The position numbers and the translations under genes were made by a program. Positions 45,970-54,624 of a stretch of 64,000 nucleotides of DNA are shown in pieces (the stretch's first letter is position 1; each line of letters starts with the position of its first letter). The notes under the pieces were generated by a model. That model searched no databases, was not told where the DNA came from, and saw only the letters and a program-made list of their open reading frames with translations. Origin of the DNA: Burkholderia territorii (GTDB taxonomy: Bacteria; Pseudomonadota; Gammaproteobacteria; Burkholderiales; Burkholderiaceae); contig NZ_CADFEJ010000017.1 of NCBI RefSeq assembly GCF_902833055.1, positions 1-64,000 on the forward strand. The letters are read 5' to 3'.

Positions 45970-46006
45970 GCGGCCCTCGCTGCCGCTTTGCCCGACCGCC
46001 CTTGCC

Positions 46007-46579
46007 ATGACCGATACCCGCCCCGACTCGCACGACGACATCCTCGCCGCCACGCGGCACTGGCTCGCACGCGCGGTGATCGGGCTCAATCTGTGCCCGT
46101 TCGCGAAGAGCGTCTACGTGAAGGAGCAGGTGCGCTATGCGATCAGCGAAGCGACGACGCTCGAGGACGCACTCGCCGACCTCGAAACCGAGCTGCGCGC
46201 ACTCGAAGCAGCCGATCCGCAACAGGTCGACACGACGCTCGTGATCTATCCGCGCGTGTTCGCGGATTTCGTCGACTACAACGACGCGCTGTTCTTCGCC
46301 GACCGGCTCGTGCAGCAACTGCGGCTCGACGGCGTGCTGCAGATCGCGAGCTTCCATCCCGCGTACCGGTTCGAAGGCAGCGAAGCCGACGACATCGAGA
46401 ACTACACGAACCGCGCGCCGTATCCGATCCTGCACCTGCTGCGCGAGGACAGCATCGCGCGCGCGGTCGACGCGTTCCCGGACGCGTCCGCGATCTACGA
46501 GAAAAATCAGGAAACGCTGCGCCGCCTCGGCCACGACGGCTGGCGTGAATGGATGCGACGGCCGGGCGACGACGTCTGA
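46007..46579 (+). CDS. DUF1415 domain protein
   Basis: A 190-residue soluble protein with the DUF1415 pattern: TRHWLARAVIGLNLCPFAKSVY at the N-terminus with a conserved Cys-Pro, FADFVDYNDALFFAD in the middle, and ASFHPAYRFEG plus NYTNRAPYPILHLLREDS near the end. The conserved Cys, His and Asp/Tyr residues suggest an enzyme, but no activity is known. The start at 46007 is preferred over 45950 because it matches the family opening. Confidence 0.85.
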   Translation: MTDTRPDSHDDILAATRHWLARAVIGLNLCPFAKSVYVKEQVRYAISEATTLEDALADLETELRALEAADPQQVDTTLVIYPRVFADFVDYNDALFFADRLVQQLRLDGVLQIASFHPAYRFEGSEADDIENYTNRAPYPILHLLREDSIARAVDAFPDASAIYEKNQETLRRLGHDGWREWMRRPGDDV

Positions 46580-46651
46580 CGCATCGCGCGACGGCCGTTC
46601 GGCGCGCGGCAAACGGGCGACGCGAGGCCGCGCGCGGCGCGTCGGCCTGCG

Positions 46652-47542
46652 TCAGTCCGCGGCCGGCTCGGCGGCCTCGTCCGACGTCGCCGCGGGCATC
46701 GGCGTGAAGAAGCGCGCGTTCAGTTCGGCGAGCCCGAACATGCCGAGGATCTCGTTCAGCCGCTCGCCGGGCTTGCGGCGCGGCAGGTTCTTGTACTGCG
46801 CGATGATCAGCTCGTTCTTCATCGAATGCTCCCAGCCGACCAGCTCCGTCACGCTGACCTGATAGCCGTGCGCCTCGAGCTGCAGGCAGCGCAGCACGTT
46901 GGTGATCTGGCTGCCGAATTCGCGCGTATGCAGTGGATGCCGCCACACTTCCGTCAGCGCGTTCGCGAGCGACTTGCCCTTGTTCTTGCGCAGCACGCCC
47001 GCGACTTCCGCCTGGCAGCACGGCACCAGCACGATGTGCTGCGCGCGCTTCGCGAGCGCGAAACGGATCGCGTCGTCGGTGGCCGTGTCGCACGCATGCA
47101 GCGCGGTGACGACGTCGACCGTTTCGGGCAGCTTCGGCGACGTGATCGAATCGGCGACCGACAGGTTCAGGAACGACATGCCGCCGAACCCGAGTCGCGC
47201 GGCGAGCTCGGTGGAACGCGTGACGAGCTCCTCGCGCGTCTCGATCCCGTACACGTGCGACGCGAACGCCGGCGTGCCGTGCCCCGGCTGCTGCTTGAAG
47301 AACAGGTCGTACAGGATGAAGCCGAGATACGACTTGCCGGCGCCGTGATCGACGAGCGTCACGCCGCCCTTGTCGGCCTGCACGCTCGCGAGCAGCGGCT
47401 CGATGAACTGGAACAGGTGATAGACCTGCTTCAGCTTGCGGCGGCTGTCCTGGTTCAGCTTGCCGTCGCGGGTGAGGATGTGCAGTTCCTTCAGCAGCTC
47501 GACGGACTGCTCCGGACGGATTTCGTAGGTCTTGTTCGACAT
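46652..47542 (-). CDS. Class I SAM-dependent methyltransferase (methyltransferase_32 type)
   Basis: A 296-residue protein. The SAM loop is TLVDHGAGKSYLGF near residue 65, followed by ALHACDTATDDAIRFAL and VLVPCCQAEVAGVL, the Asp/His and double-Cys signature of the TRM13/METTL25-like methyltransferase group. A tRNA or protein target is conceivable but unknown. The Lys-rich N-terminal 50 residues may bind nucleic acid. It is transcribed leftward after the second methyltransferase gene. Confidence 0.8.
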   Translation of the reverse strand: MSNKTYEIRPEQSVELLKELHILTRDGKLNQDSRRKLKQVYHLFQFIEPLLASVQADKGGVTLVDHGAGKSYLGFILYDLFFKQQPGHGTPAFASHVYGIETREELVTRSTELAARLGFGGMSFLNLSVADSITSPKLPETVDVVTALHACDTATDDAIRFALAKRAQHIVLVPCCQAEVAGVLRKNKGKSLANALTEVWRHPLHTREFGSQITNVLRCLQLEAHGYQVSVTELVGWEHSMKNELIIAQYKNLPRRKPGERLNEILGMFGLAELNARFFTPMPAATSDEAAEPAAD

Positions 47543-47631
47543 CGTGAAGCGGCGCCGGGCCGCGGTCGGTCGACCACGGCCCGGCGGCGGGAATTCGTGA
47601 GGAATGGCGACAGTTTACCGAAAATGCGCGA

Positions 47632-48765
47632 TCAGGCTCGCGCGCCGAGCCGCCAGAGCGACGTGACCTCGGCGCGCCGGGCCGCGTGCAGCGGGTCGTC
47701 GGCGTCGGCCGACTTCGGGTGCGCGGGGCGGATGTCCTCGCGGCCGAGCACGACGAGACCGGCTTCGTCGATCCATTGCAGCAGCGTGTCGCGCGGCCGC
47801 AGGCCGAGATGCTCGGCGAAATCGGACAGGATCAGCCAGCCTTCGCCACCCGGTTCGAGATGGTCGGCCAGCCCCGCGAGGAAACCGCGCAGCATGCGGC
47901 TGTCGGGGTCGTAGACCGCATATTCGATCGGCGCGCTCGGACGGGCCGGCACCCACGGCGGGTTGCAGACGACGAGCGGCGCACGGCCGGCCGGGAAGAG
48001 GTCGGCTTCGACGATGTCGACGCGCGCGGCATGACCGAGCCGCGCGATGTTCTCGCGCGCGCAGGCGAGCGCACGCGGATCCTGGTCGGTCGCGGCGATC
48101 CGCTCGACGCCGCGCGATGCGAGCACGGCCGCGAGCACGCCGGTGCCCGTGCCGATGTCGAATGCGAGCGACGTCGCGGGCAGCGGCGTGCGCGCGACGA
48201 GTTCGACGTATTCGCCGCGCACGGGCGAGAACACGCCGTAATGCGGATGGATCGGCGCGCCGCCGAGTGCCGGAATCGGCACGCCCTTCTTGCGCCATTC
48301 GTGCGCGCCGACGAGGCCGAGCAACTCGCGCAGCGACACGACCGACGGCGCGCCGCCCGGCCCGTACGCTTCCTCGCACGCGGCGCGCACGTCGGGCGCG
48401 CGGCGCAGCGGGATCGTGTAGTCGGCATCGAGCGGAATCAGCAGCATGCCGAGCGTGCGGGCGCGCTGCGACTGCGCGAGCCGGTGCAGGTTGAATGCGT
48501 CGACGCCCGCCGCGGCCTTCGCCTTCTTCGGCTTGCGTTCGACGCGGCGCGCCATCGCCTGCACGAGCTGGCGCGCGTTCTGGAAGTCGCCCTGCCAGAC
48601 GAGCGCGGTGCCCTCGCACGCGAGGCGGTACGCGGCGTCGGCGGTGAGGCGGTCGTCGGCGGGCACGGCGCGCCGGGGCGGCTGCACGCCGGCTTCGGAG
48701 CGCCAGCGCACGGCATGTTCGGCGCCGTCGGCGTCGGTCCAGTGGAAAACGGGGAAATCGGTCAC
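47632..48765 (-). CDS. N5-glutamine or N6-adenine type methyltransferase
   Basis: A 377-residue class I SAM methyltransferase starting at the GTG at 48765. The first 190 residues form a separate domain with no recognised family. The catalytic half has the SAM motif AFDIGTGTGVLAAVLAS and the NPPW motif (LVVCNPPWVPARP), which marks enzymes that methylate amide or exocyclic amino nitrogens, such as PrmB/PrmC or RlmG/RsmC types. The ATG frame to 48855 adds 30 unlikely residues. Target unknown. Confidence 0.8.
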   Translation of the reverse strand: MTDFPVFHWTDADGAEHAVRWRSEAGVQPPRRAVPADDRLTADAAYRLACEGTALVWQGDFQNARQLVQAMARRVERKPKKAKAAAGVDAFNLHRLAQSQRARTLGMLLIPLDADYTIPLRRAPDVRAACEEAYGPGGAPSVVSLRELLGLVGAHEWRKKGVPIPALGGAPIHPHYGVFSPVRGEYVELVARTPLPATSLAFDIGTGTGVLAAVLASRGVERIAATDQDPRALACARENIARLGHAARVDIVEADLFPAGRAPLVVCNPPWVPARPSAPIEYAVYDPDSRMLRGFLAGLADHLEPGGEGWLILSDFAEHLGLRPRDTLLQWIDEAGLVVLGREDIRPAHPKSADADDPLHAARRAEVTSLWRLGARA

Positions 48766-48890
48766 GCGAGCTCGGCTACGGTTGGCTTCAGACAGGCGGC
48801 GCCAGGGAAGCGCGCCGCGCGGACCACACCATACCGCGCTTTGCCCGCAAGGCAAAGCGCGCGGCCGCCCGCGCCTCGCTCAGGCATCGC

Positions 48891-49385
48891 CTACCCGCCC
48901 CACCCCGGCATCGCCGGCATGCGCAGCGTGCCCGCATCGCTGAAGCGCACGGTGCCGAGCACGCCGCCCGCGAGCCGGCCGCGCAGCGCGTAAGGCAGTT
49001 CGCCGTTGGCGGCCGCACCGGGCAGGTTCCACGCCTGCCGCGCGGCGGCGAACGCCGACACCGAAACCGGCACGTCGATCACGGCCTCGCCGAAGCGCGG
49101 CACGACGCCCGAGCGATCGCTGACGCCGCTCGCGAACGGCGCGCCGTTCAGTTCGAGCGCGACCGAAATGCCGTCGTATTCGATCGGCGCGTCGTTCGGG
49201 TTCTGCACGCGAAGCTTCAGGCTGAAGCGCATCTCGAGGCCCTGACCGGCCAGCGGGTCGAGCCCGGCGACGGTCACGCTCACCGGCTCGCGCGTCAGGC
49301 TCGCGCAACCGCCGAGCACGAGGACGGCGGCGAACAGCAGCAGCATGACGCGCAGCGGCGCGATACGGAACAGGGCTCGTGACAT
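48891..49385 (-). CDS. LEA type 2 (WHy domain) lipoprotein
   Basis: A 164-residue lipoprotein. The signal peptide has the lipobox VLGGCAS, and the mature part is a WHy/LEA type 2 beta domain (VAGLDPLAGQGLEMRFSLKLRVQNPNDAPIEYDGI with the NPN motif). A strong AAGGAGG precedes the ATG. The domain is linked to desiccation stress in other organisms; its role here is unknown. Confidence 0.85.
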   Translation of the reverse strand: MSRALFRIAPLRVMLLLFAAVLVLGGCASLTREPVSVTVAGLDPLAGQGLEMRFSLKLRVQNPNDAPIEYDGISVALELNGAPFASGVSDRSGVVPRFGEAVIDVPVSVSAFAAARQAWNLPGAAANGELPYALRGRLAGGVLGTVRFSDAGTLRMPAMPGWGG

Positions 49386-50028
49386 GGGCTCGCCTCCTTG
49401 CGGCAATCGATCGTCGGATCGTCGCTGCATTGTACCGAGCGCGCCACGCTCCGCCCGATTCGTAGTTTTCGCACGCCGCCGAGATCGTTAATAGATTAAA
49501 ACTACGGAAACAGGCAATCGAATGGAACGCGAATTAATGCTTCCCGGTATTCAATGGCGCGCAAAAAATTCAATCTAAGGACCTTCTAATTTTTTCGTTT
49601 CCTTTACCCAAAACCATCAAGTATATTTACGCATCCTTCGAGCAGGCCGACAAACCTTCAAGCCGCATGACGGCGATTTTACGGAACGGCGACACGCCGT
49701 CCTTCCGTCCTGCGGCCTGGTGCGGCCAGCCCCGTGGGTCGTCGGTTCAAGGGAAATGCACGCCCGCGCAGGGCGGGCGGCCCCGTGTCGTGCGCGCGAA
49801 ATCAATTCAGTACAACACGCGCCCGGCTATTTTGAACCGGCAAGTTAACCGACATCCGGAAACACAGAGGGGGCAGTAAACCATGATTACCTTCACGTAG
49901 TCGGCCGACCGTCTTTTCGAATAATCCGTCATTGACATTTCTCGTCGCTGTTGATTAACGGCGAGGGATTTCTTTTGCCGGCGTTTTCGCAGCACTGAAC
50001 GATTCTTTCAACAATCGAGGTTTCAGTC
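49386..50028. other. Gene-free 643-base region upstream of an M1 aminopeptidase
   Basis: No credible coding frame is present. It is clearly richer in A and T than its surroundings, especially 49460-49640 and 49800-49990. A small hairpin GCCCGC/GCGGGC lies at 49762-49778, and TTGACA at 49932-49937 is a candidate -35 for the downstream gene. It may be the scar of a lost or acquired segment. Confidence 0.55.
49932..49960 (+). promoter_or_regulatory. Possible promoter of the M1 aminopeptidase
   Basis: A consensus -35 TTGACA (49932-49937) is followed at 17 bases by the weak -10 TTAACG. It lies about 70-95 bases before the ATG at 50029. Confidence 0.35.
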
Positions 50029-52197
50029 ATGTCGATCAACATTCACAAGATGCGTTACCTGCCGCTGGTCGCCGCACTCGCGCTCGCCGGGTGCGGCGGC
50101 GACGACAGCGGCGTCGGCTCGGCTTCCGCACTCAGCGCCGCCGGCGCGCCGCACTCGAGCTCGTCGCCCGCCGCCAACACGCCGCCGAGCGCGTCCAACG
50201 TCGACAAGAGCGTGTCGCCCGTCGAGCTGCCGGACACCGTGGTACCCGTCAACTACCGGTTGTGGTTCCGCCCGAACGACGCGCTGAACGCGTTCGACGG
50301 CCGCGCCGATGTCGAGATCAAGGTGCTGAAGCCGGTCAACAACATCGTGGTCGCCGGCCACCGGATCAAGTTCACGAACGGCCGCATCACGCTGCAGCCG
50401 GGCAACATCCAGCTGATCGCGACGCCGCAGGACAAGGGCGACTTCTACCAGCTGCGTCCCGTGGCCGGCACGATCGCGCCGGGCAACTATTCGCTGCACA
50501 TGGAGTGGTCGGGCATCATCAACTTCAAGTCGTACGACGATCCGGCCACGCAGACGGGCGGCAGTTGCGGCGACGATCCGTATCCGGGCTGCTCGGCCGC
50601 GGAAGGCGTGTTCCGGGTCGACCTGAAGAGCACCGACGGCACGACGAGCGGCGCGATCCTCACGCAGGGCGAAACCAACCTGGCGCGCCAGTGGTTCCCG
50701 GGCTGGGACGAGCCGGCATTCCGGCCGACGTATGAAGTGACGGCCGAAGTGCCGCAGAACTGGCGCGTCGTGTCGAACGCGGCCGAGAAGCCGTCGACCA
50801 ACGTCGGCGGCGGCTACAAGCTCGTGCAGTTCGAGAAGACGCCGCCGATGCCGTCGTACCTGCTGTTCTTCGGCGGCGGCATGTTCGACACCTACGAGGA
50901 CGACTTCTCGAGCCCGCTGCCGGGCGGCAAGGGCGGCCTGCACCTGCGCGTGTTCACGCCGCCGGGCATGAGCGACTGGGCGAAGCCGGCGATGGACCGC
51001 ACCAAGCAGGCGCTCGACTTCTACTACCGCTACACGGGCATCCCGCTGCCGCTGACGAAGTTCGACACCGTCGCCGCGAACGATGCGTTCAAGGAGCAGA
51101 AGGACCTGAACTTCGGCGGGATGGAGAACTGGGGGTCGATCCTCGAGTTCGCCGACGACATCCTGCCGCAACCCGGCCAGCCGATGTCGCGCTACGGTAA
51201 CGAAGTGCTGACGCACGAAGTCGCGCACCAGTGGTTCGGCGACCTCGTCACGACCGACTGGTGGGACAACGTCTGGCTCAACGAATCGTTCGCGACGTTC
51301 TTCGAGACGAAGACGACGATCCAGTTCTTCCCCGACGAGTTCAGCTGGCTCGACCAGGTGAAGAACAAGTATCGCGTGATCAATCGCGACATCGGTCCGA
51401 ACGCGTTCCCGGTCGCGCCGAACTTCAACGGCTGGGCGTCGAACGACTTCGTGCTGAGTGCGAGCGCGTTCACGTACGACAAGGGCGGCCACGTGCTGAA
51501 GACGCTCGAGAACTATCTCGGCGAGCAAACCTTGCGCAAGGGTTTGCAGCAATACCTGGTCGACTACTCGTTCGGCAACGGCACGCCGAAGCGCCTGTGG
51601 GATGCGTTGTCGAAGGCGAGCGGCCAGCCGGTCGGCCCGATCGGCGACAGCTACGTGCGCCAGACGGGCGTGCCGCTGATCTCTCTCGACACGCAGTGCG
51701 ACATGACGAAGAACCAGACGATCGTCACGCTCAAACAGCAGCCGTTCCCGAACAAGAACGCGTATCCGGGCCTGCAGTGGACGGTGCCGATCACGCTCGC
51801 GTACGGCCAGGGTCTCGCCAAACGCACGACGCTCGCGCTGAAGGATACGCAGACGCAAACGCGGATCGACGGCTGCACGGGCGTGGTCGCCGACCCGAGC
51901 GGGCTCGACTATTACGTCGTGAACTACAGCGACGCCGCGTGGAGCGGCCTGCTCACGCAGATGAACGGCTCGACCGATCCGGTGCTGCTTGCGAACCTGA
52001 AGAGCGAAGCCGCGCTGCTCGTCGCGAACAACCTCGCGCCGGCTTCGCGTTCGACGTCGATCGGCTCGGTCGCATCGCCGGCCGCGATGAAGCTGCGCCA
52101 GACGCCGAGCTTCGGCGGCATCACGCCGACGGTGAAGGAACGTCCGTCGTTGCGCTACCAGGGCATGTTCAAGCCGCGCAAGACGCTGGTTCAGTAA
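50029..52197 (+). CDS. M1 family aminopeptidase lipoprotein
   Basis: A 722-residue zinc aminopeptidase. The signal peptide ends in the lipobox LALAGCGG (Cys at 22), followed by a Ser/Ala/Pro linker of about 40 residues, so the enzyme is probably a membrane-anchored lipoprotein. The exopeptidase motif GGMENWG is at 363-369 and the zinc motif HEVAHQWFGD has ligands H396 and H400 with catalytic E397; the third ligand is E419. It is shorter than cytoplasmic PepN (about 870), with a reduced C-terminal helical domain. GAGG precedes the ATG, and a strong terminator follows. Confidence 0.92.
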   Translation: MSINIHKMRYLPLVAALALAGCGGDDSGVGSASALSAAGAPHSSSSPAANTPPSASNVDKSVSPVELPDTVVPVNYRLWFRPNDALNAFDGRADVEIKVLKPVNNIVVAGHRIKFTNGRITLQPGNIQLIATPQDKGDFYQLRPVAGTIAPGNYSLHMEWSGIINFKSYDDPATQTGGSCGDDPYPGCSAAEGVFRVDLKSTDGTTSGAILTQGETNLARQWFPGWDEPAFRPTYEVTAEVPQNWRVVSNAAEKPSTNVGGGYKLVQFEKTPPMPSYLLFFGGGMFDTYEDDFSSPLPGGKGGLHLRVFTPPGMSDWAKPAMDRTKQALDFYYRYTGIPLPLTKFDTVAANDAFKEQKDLNFGGMENWGSILEFADDILPQPGQPMSRYGNEVLTHEVAHQWFGDLVTTDWWDNVWLNESFATFFETKTTIQFFPDEFSWLDQVKNKYRVINRDIGPNAFPVAPNFNGWASNDFVLSASAFTYDKGGHVLKTLENYLGEQTLRKGLQQYLVDYSFGNGTPKRLWDALSKASGQPVGPIGDSYVRQTGVPLISLDTQCDMTKNQTIVTLKQQPFPNKNAYPGLQWTVPITLAYGQGLAKRTTLALKDTQTQTRIDGCTGVVADPSGLDYYVVNYSDAAWSGLLTQMNGSTDPVLLANLKSEAALLVANNLAPASRSTSIGSVASPAAMKLRQTPSFGGITPTVKERPSLRYQGMFKPRKTLVQ

Positions 52198-52269
52198 CGT
52201 CGTGGTCCGGCCGGCCGGTGCCGCGCAGTTCGCGGCGCCGGCCGGCGTTCAATCGTTCACGTCCTTCGG

Positions 52270-52297
52270 CAGGCCCCGGTGCGGGGCCTGTTTTTTT
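52270..52297 (+). terminator. Rho-independent terminator after the M1 aminopeptidase
   Basis: CAGGCCCCG (52270-52278) pairs with CGGGGCCTG (52282-52290) around GTG, followed by seven T residues. Confidence 0.95.
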
Positions 52298-52308
52298 CGT
52301 GACCGCCG

Positions 52309-53337
52309 CTAGCGATCGTCGCGCCGGCGAAACGCCCACCACGCGGCGAGCGCGGTAAAGCCCGCGACCAGCAGCACCATCAGCCAGAACCCGTGCTTGT
52401 TCTCCGAGAACGGCACGCCGCCGACGTTCATCCCGAAGAAGCCCGCGACGATGTTGATCGGCAGCGCGATCACGGTCACGAGCGTCAGCGTAAACAGCGT
52501 CCGGTTGTTCTGTTCGTCGAGGCGCGAACCGATCTCTTCCTGCAACAGCTTGATCCGCTCGTTGAGCCCCGACAGGTCGGCGAGCACCAGCGAGAATTCC
52601 TCGGTGGACTCGCGCAGCTCCTGCACGTCTTCGGCATGCAGCCACGCGGGCGGCTTCGCGAGCAGTCGGAAGATCGATCCCGGCTCGGGCGCGAGCATGC
52701 GCTGCAGCCGCGTGAGCGTACGGCGCATCGCGCCCAGTTCGACGCGATTCGACGTGAGCCGTTGCGACAGAAAGCTGTCCTCGATGCGATCGACGTCGAT
52801 GCTCGTGCGCCGCATGATCTGGATCAGCAGGTCGGCCTGGTCGCGCAGCAGGTGCACCAGCAGTTCGGCGGGCGAGCGGAACCGCTCGCCGTCGCGCACG
52901 CACGCGCGCAGCGTGTCGACCGAGCGCAACGGCTTGAGCCGCGCGGTGACCATGATGCGCCGCTCGACGTGGACGAACAGCGTCGCGATTTCCGACGGCG
53001 TCAGCTCGAGGTTGAACATCACGTCGTTGACGACCGCGCGCAGCGCGCCGTCCTCCTGCTCGATGCGCGTCGAGCGCGATCCTTCGTGAAGGAATTCGAA
53101 GAAGCTGTCGGGCAATCCGAGGTGCGTGCGCATCCAGCGCTCGCTCGCGCCGTGCGCGAGATTGAAGTGCAGCCAGACGAAATCGTCCGAGGCTGCCGCA
53201 TCGTGCTCGCGGCACGTGCGCAGCCATGCGGCGGCCGCGTCGGCATCGAGCATCGCGCCCGATCCGCCCGGAACGAAGCGGAATCCGCACACCATGCCGG
53301 ACGTATCGGCGCCGTAAGTCTGTACGATCAGGTCCAT
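52309..53337 (-). CDS. zntB: CorA/ZntB family divalent cation transporter
   Basis: A 342-residue member of the CorA superfamily. A large cytoplasmic domain covers about 1-270, and two C-terminal membrane helices carry the GMN motif in AGFFGMNVGGVPFSENKHGF. The lysine/arginine-rich end faces the cytoplasm. The MNVGG loop and absent KKLG box resemble ZntB rather than CorA, so proton-coupled Zn2+ uptake is the favoured role. It converges on the aminopeptidase gene. Confidence 0.82.
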   Translation of the reverse strand: MDLIVQTYGADTSGMVCGFRFVPGGSGAMLDADAAAAWLRTCREHDAAASDDFVWLHFNLAHGASERWMRTHLGLPDSFFEFLHEGSRSTRIEQEDGALRAVVNDVMFNLELTPSEIATLFVHVERRIMVTARLKPLRSVDTLRACVRDGERFRSPAELLVHLLRDQADLLIQIMRRTSIDVDRIEDSFLSQRLTSNRVELGAMRRTLTRLQRMLAPEPGSIFRLLAKPPAWLHAEDVQELRESTEEFSLVLADLSGLNERIKLLQEEIGSRLDEQNNRTLFTLTLVTVIALPINIVAGFFGMNVGGVPFSENKHGFWLMVLLVAGFTALAAWWAFRRRDDR

Positions 53338-53488
53338 CGTGTCGAAGGTCGTGCGGCGCGCACCGCGTCGCGCATCGCGCGTCGCGGCGCCACGCCGGGG
53401 AATGAAAGGAAACGTATGCCCGACGCATGTGACGATCTCGTGACGCCGTCACATGCGCCCGCCCCGCGTCGGCCGGCCCCAAAAAGCA

Positions 53489-53513
53489 ATGCGCCGCCCA
53501 GCGGGCGGCGCAT
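53489..53513 (-). terminator. Terminator of the Ala-rich membrane protein gene
   Basis: An 11-bp perfect stem (53489-53499 with 53503-53513) around a 3-base loop. On the minus strand a TTGC and then TTTTT follow. Confidence 0.7.
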
Positions 53514-53543
53514 GTGCGACGAGCAGGCCGGCGTGCCGCGCGG

Positions 53544-54503
53544 CTACTGCCGGGTCTCCGACTGCGCGGCGCTCGGGCACGCCGGATCCTTGCCCCAGTG
53601 GCCGTCGCAGACACGCCAGCGGCACAGCTGATCCTCGAAGAAGCCGCGCTCCGAGCATTCCTTCACGCGCGCCGCAAGCGAACCGCCTGTCGTGGCAGCC
53701 GCCTTGGTCGGCACGACCTGCGCCTTCTGCGCGGCGAGCTTCTTGTCGGCCGGCTTCGTGCGCGCGACGAGCGCGGCGAGCAGGTCCGCGTCCGGATCGT
53801 CCTTCCCGGCAGGCTTCGCACTCGCGGTACGGGTCGTCGCGTCGCGACGCTTCTTCGCCTGCGCGAGTTCCGCCTGCTGTTCCTTGTGATGCTTGCGGGC
53901 CTCCGCCTTCGCGTCGGCCTTCGCATCGGCCTTGCTGCGCGCGGCGACCTTGCCGCCCTGCGCGGCGTCGGCCTTCGCGGATTTCGTCGTCGCCGCGGCG
54001 GCGGCCGTCGCGGCGGCCGCGCCGGCCGTGGCTGCACCCGACGCATCGTCCGCACCGTTCGCGAGCGCGCGCGACAAGCGGCTGTTGTCCGCGCCCGACG
54101 CAGCCGATGCGGACGCAACGGTCTGGGACGCCGCATCGTCATTGACGATCGTGGCCGGTTGCGCGGCCGGAGCGGCCGACGCGGCGTTCTGCGCGACCTG
54201 CACGGCGGCGGCGCTGGCGGCGTCCGCCTTCGCTGCCTGCGCGGGGGCGGCAGCCACGACGGCCTGCTCGCCCGAATGCTGCTGCCAGCGCCATGCCCCC
54301 CAGCCGCCGACGGCGACCACGAGCGCGACGACGGCCGCGATCGGCGCCTTCAGCGAACGGCGTGGCGCTTCGGCCGGCGGCGTGACACGTCCTTCCAGAT
54401 TCGCGAGAATGCGCGACTGTTGCGCTCCGCCCTCGCCTGCCGGCTTGGTATCGGACAGCAGGCTCGGCGGGGTTTTCGAATTTGAATTTTCCGGCGCACT
54501 CAT
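53544..54503 (-). CDS. Ala/Lys-rich single-pass membrane protein at the T6SS border, function unknown
   Basis: A 319-residue protein. The cytoplasmic N-terminal 50 residues are Ser/Pro-rich, one membrane helix follows at about 52-72 (KAPIAAVVALVVAVGGWGAWRW), then a long Ala/Lys-rich linker with charged repeats, and a compact C-terminal segment with four cysteines (VKECSERGFFEDQLCRWRVC, then DGHWGKDPAC). The cysteine segment is probably a disulfide-stabilised periplasmic knob. It is divergent from the M15/tssM genes with a shared 121-base region, which suggests a T6SS accessory role. No function is known to me; the Ala/Lys linker could span peptidoglycan. Confidence 0.7.
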   Translation of the reverse strand: MSAPENSNSKTPPSLLSDTKPAGEGGAQQSRILANLEGRVTPPAEAPRRSLKAPIAAVVALVVAVGGWGAWRWQQHSGEQAVVAAAPAQAAKADAASAAAVQVAQNAASAAPAAQPATIVNDDAASQTVASASAASGADNSRLSRALANGADDASGAATAGAAAATAAAAATTKSAKADAAQGGKVAARSKADAKADAKAEARKHHKEQQAELAQAKKRRDATTRTASAKPAGKDDPDADLLAALVARTKPADKKLAAQKAQVVPTKAAATTGGSLAARVKECSERGFFEDQLCRWRVCDGHWGKDPACPSAAQSETRQ

Positions 54504-54514
54504 TCAGCGTCTCA

Positions 54515-54544
54515 TTGAATCCTGGTTTAATTCACCGCGATAAT
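54515..54544 (+). promoter_or_regulatory. Candidate promoter for the tagX-tssM genes
   Basis: TTGAAT (54515-54520) and GATAAT (54539-54544) are separated by 18 bases in the AT-rich divergent region. The opposite strand also offers TATATT for the Ala-rich gene. Confidence 0.45.
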
Positions 54545-54624
54545 ATAGCCCGGCCTCTCAAAGCAGCCTGATTCTAAGAGCAAGCATTGCAAAACACAAT
54601 CAATTCCAATTTCCGGGGATTTCG

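Noticed and set aside
49882..49900. Micro-frame ATG-ATT-ACC-TTC-ACG-TAG upstream of the aminopeptidase
   Set aside because: Five codons and no ribosome binding site; too short to support as a leader peptide.
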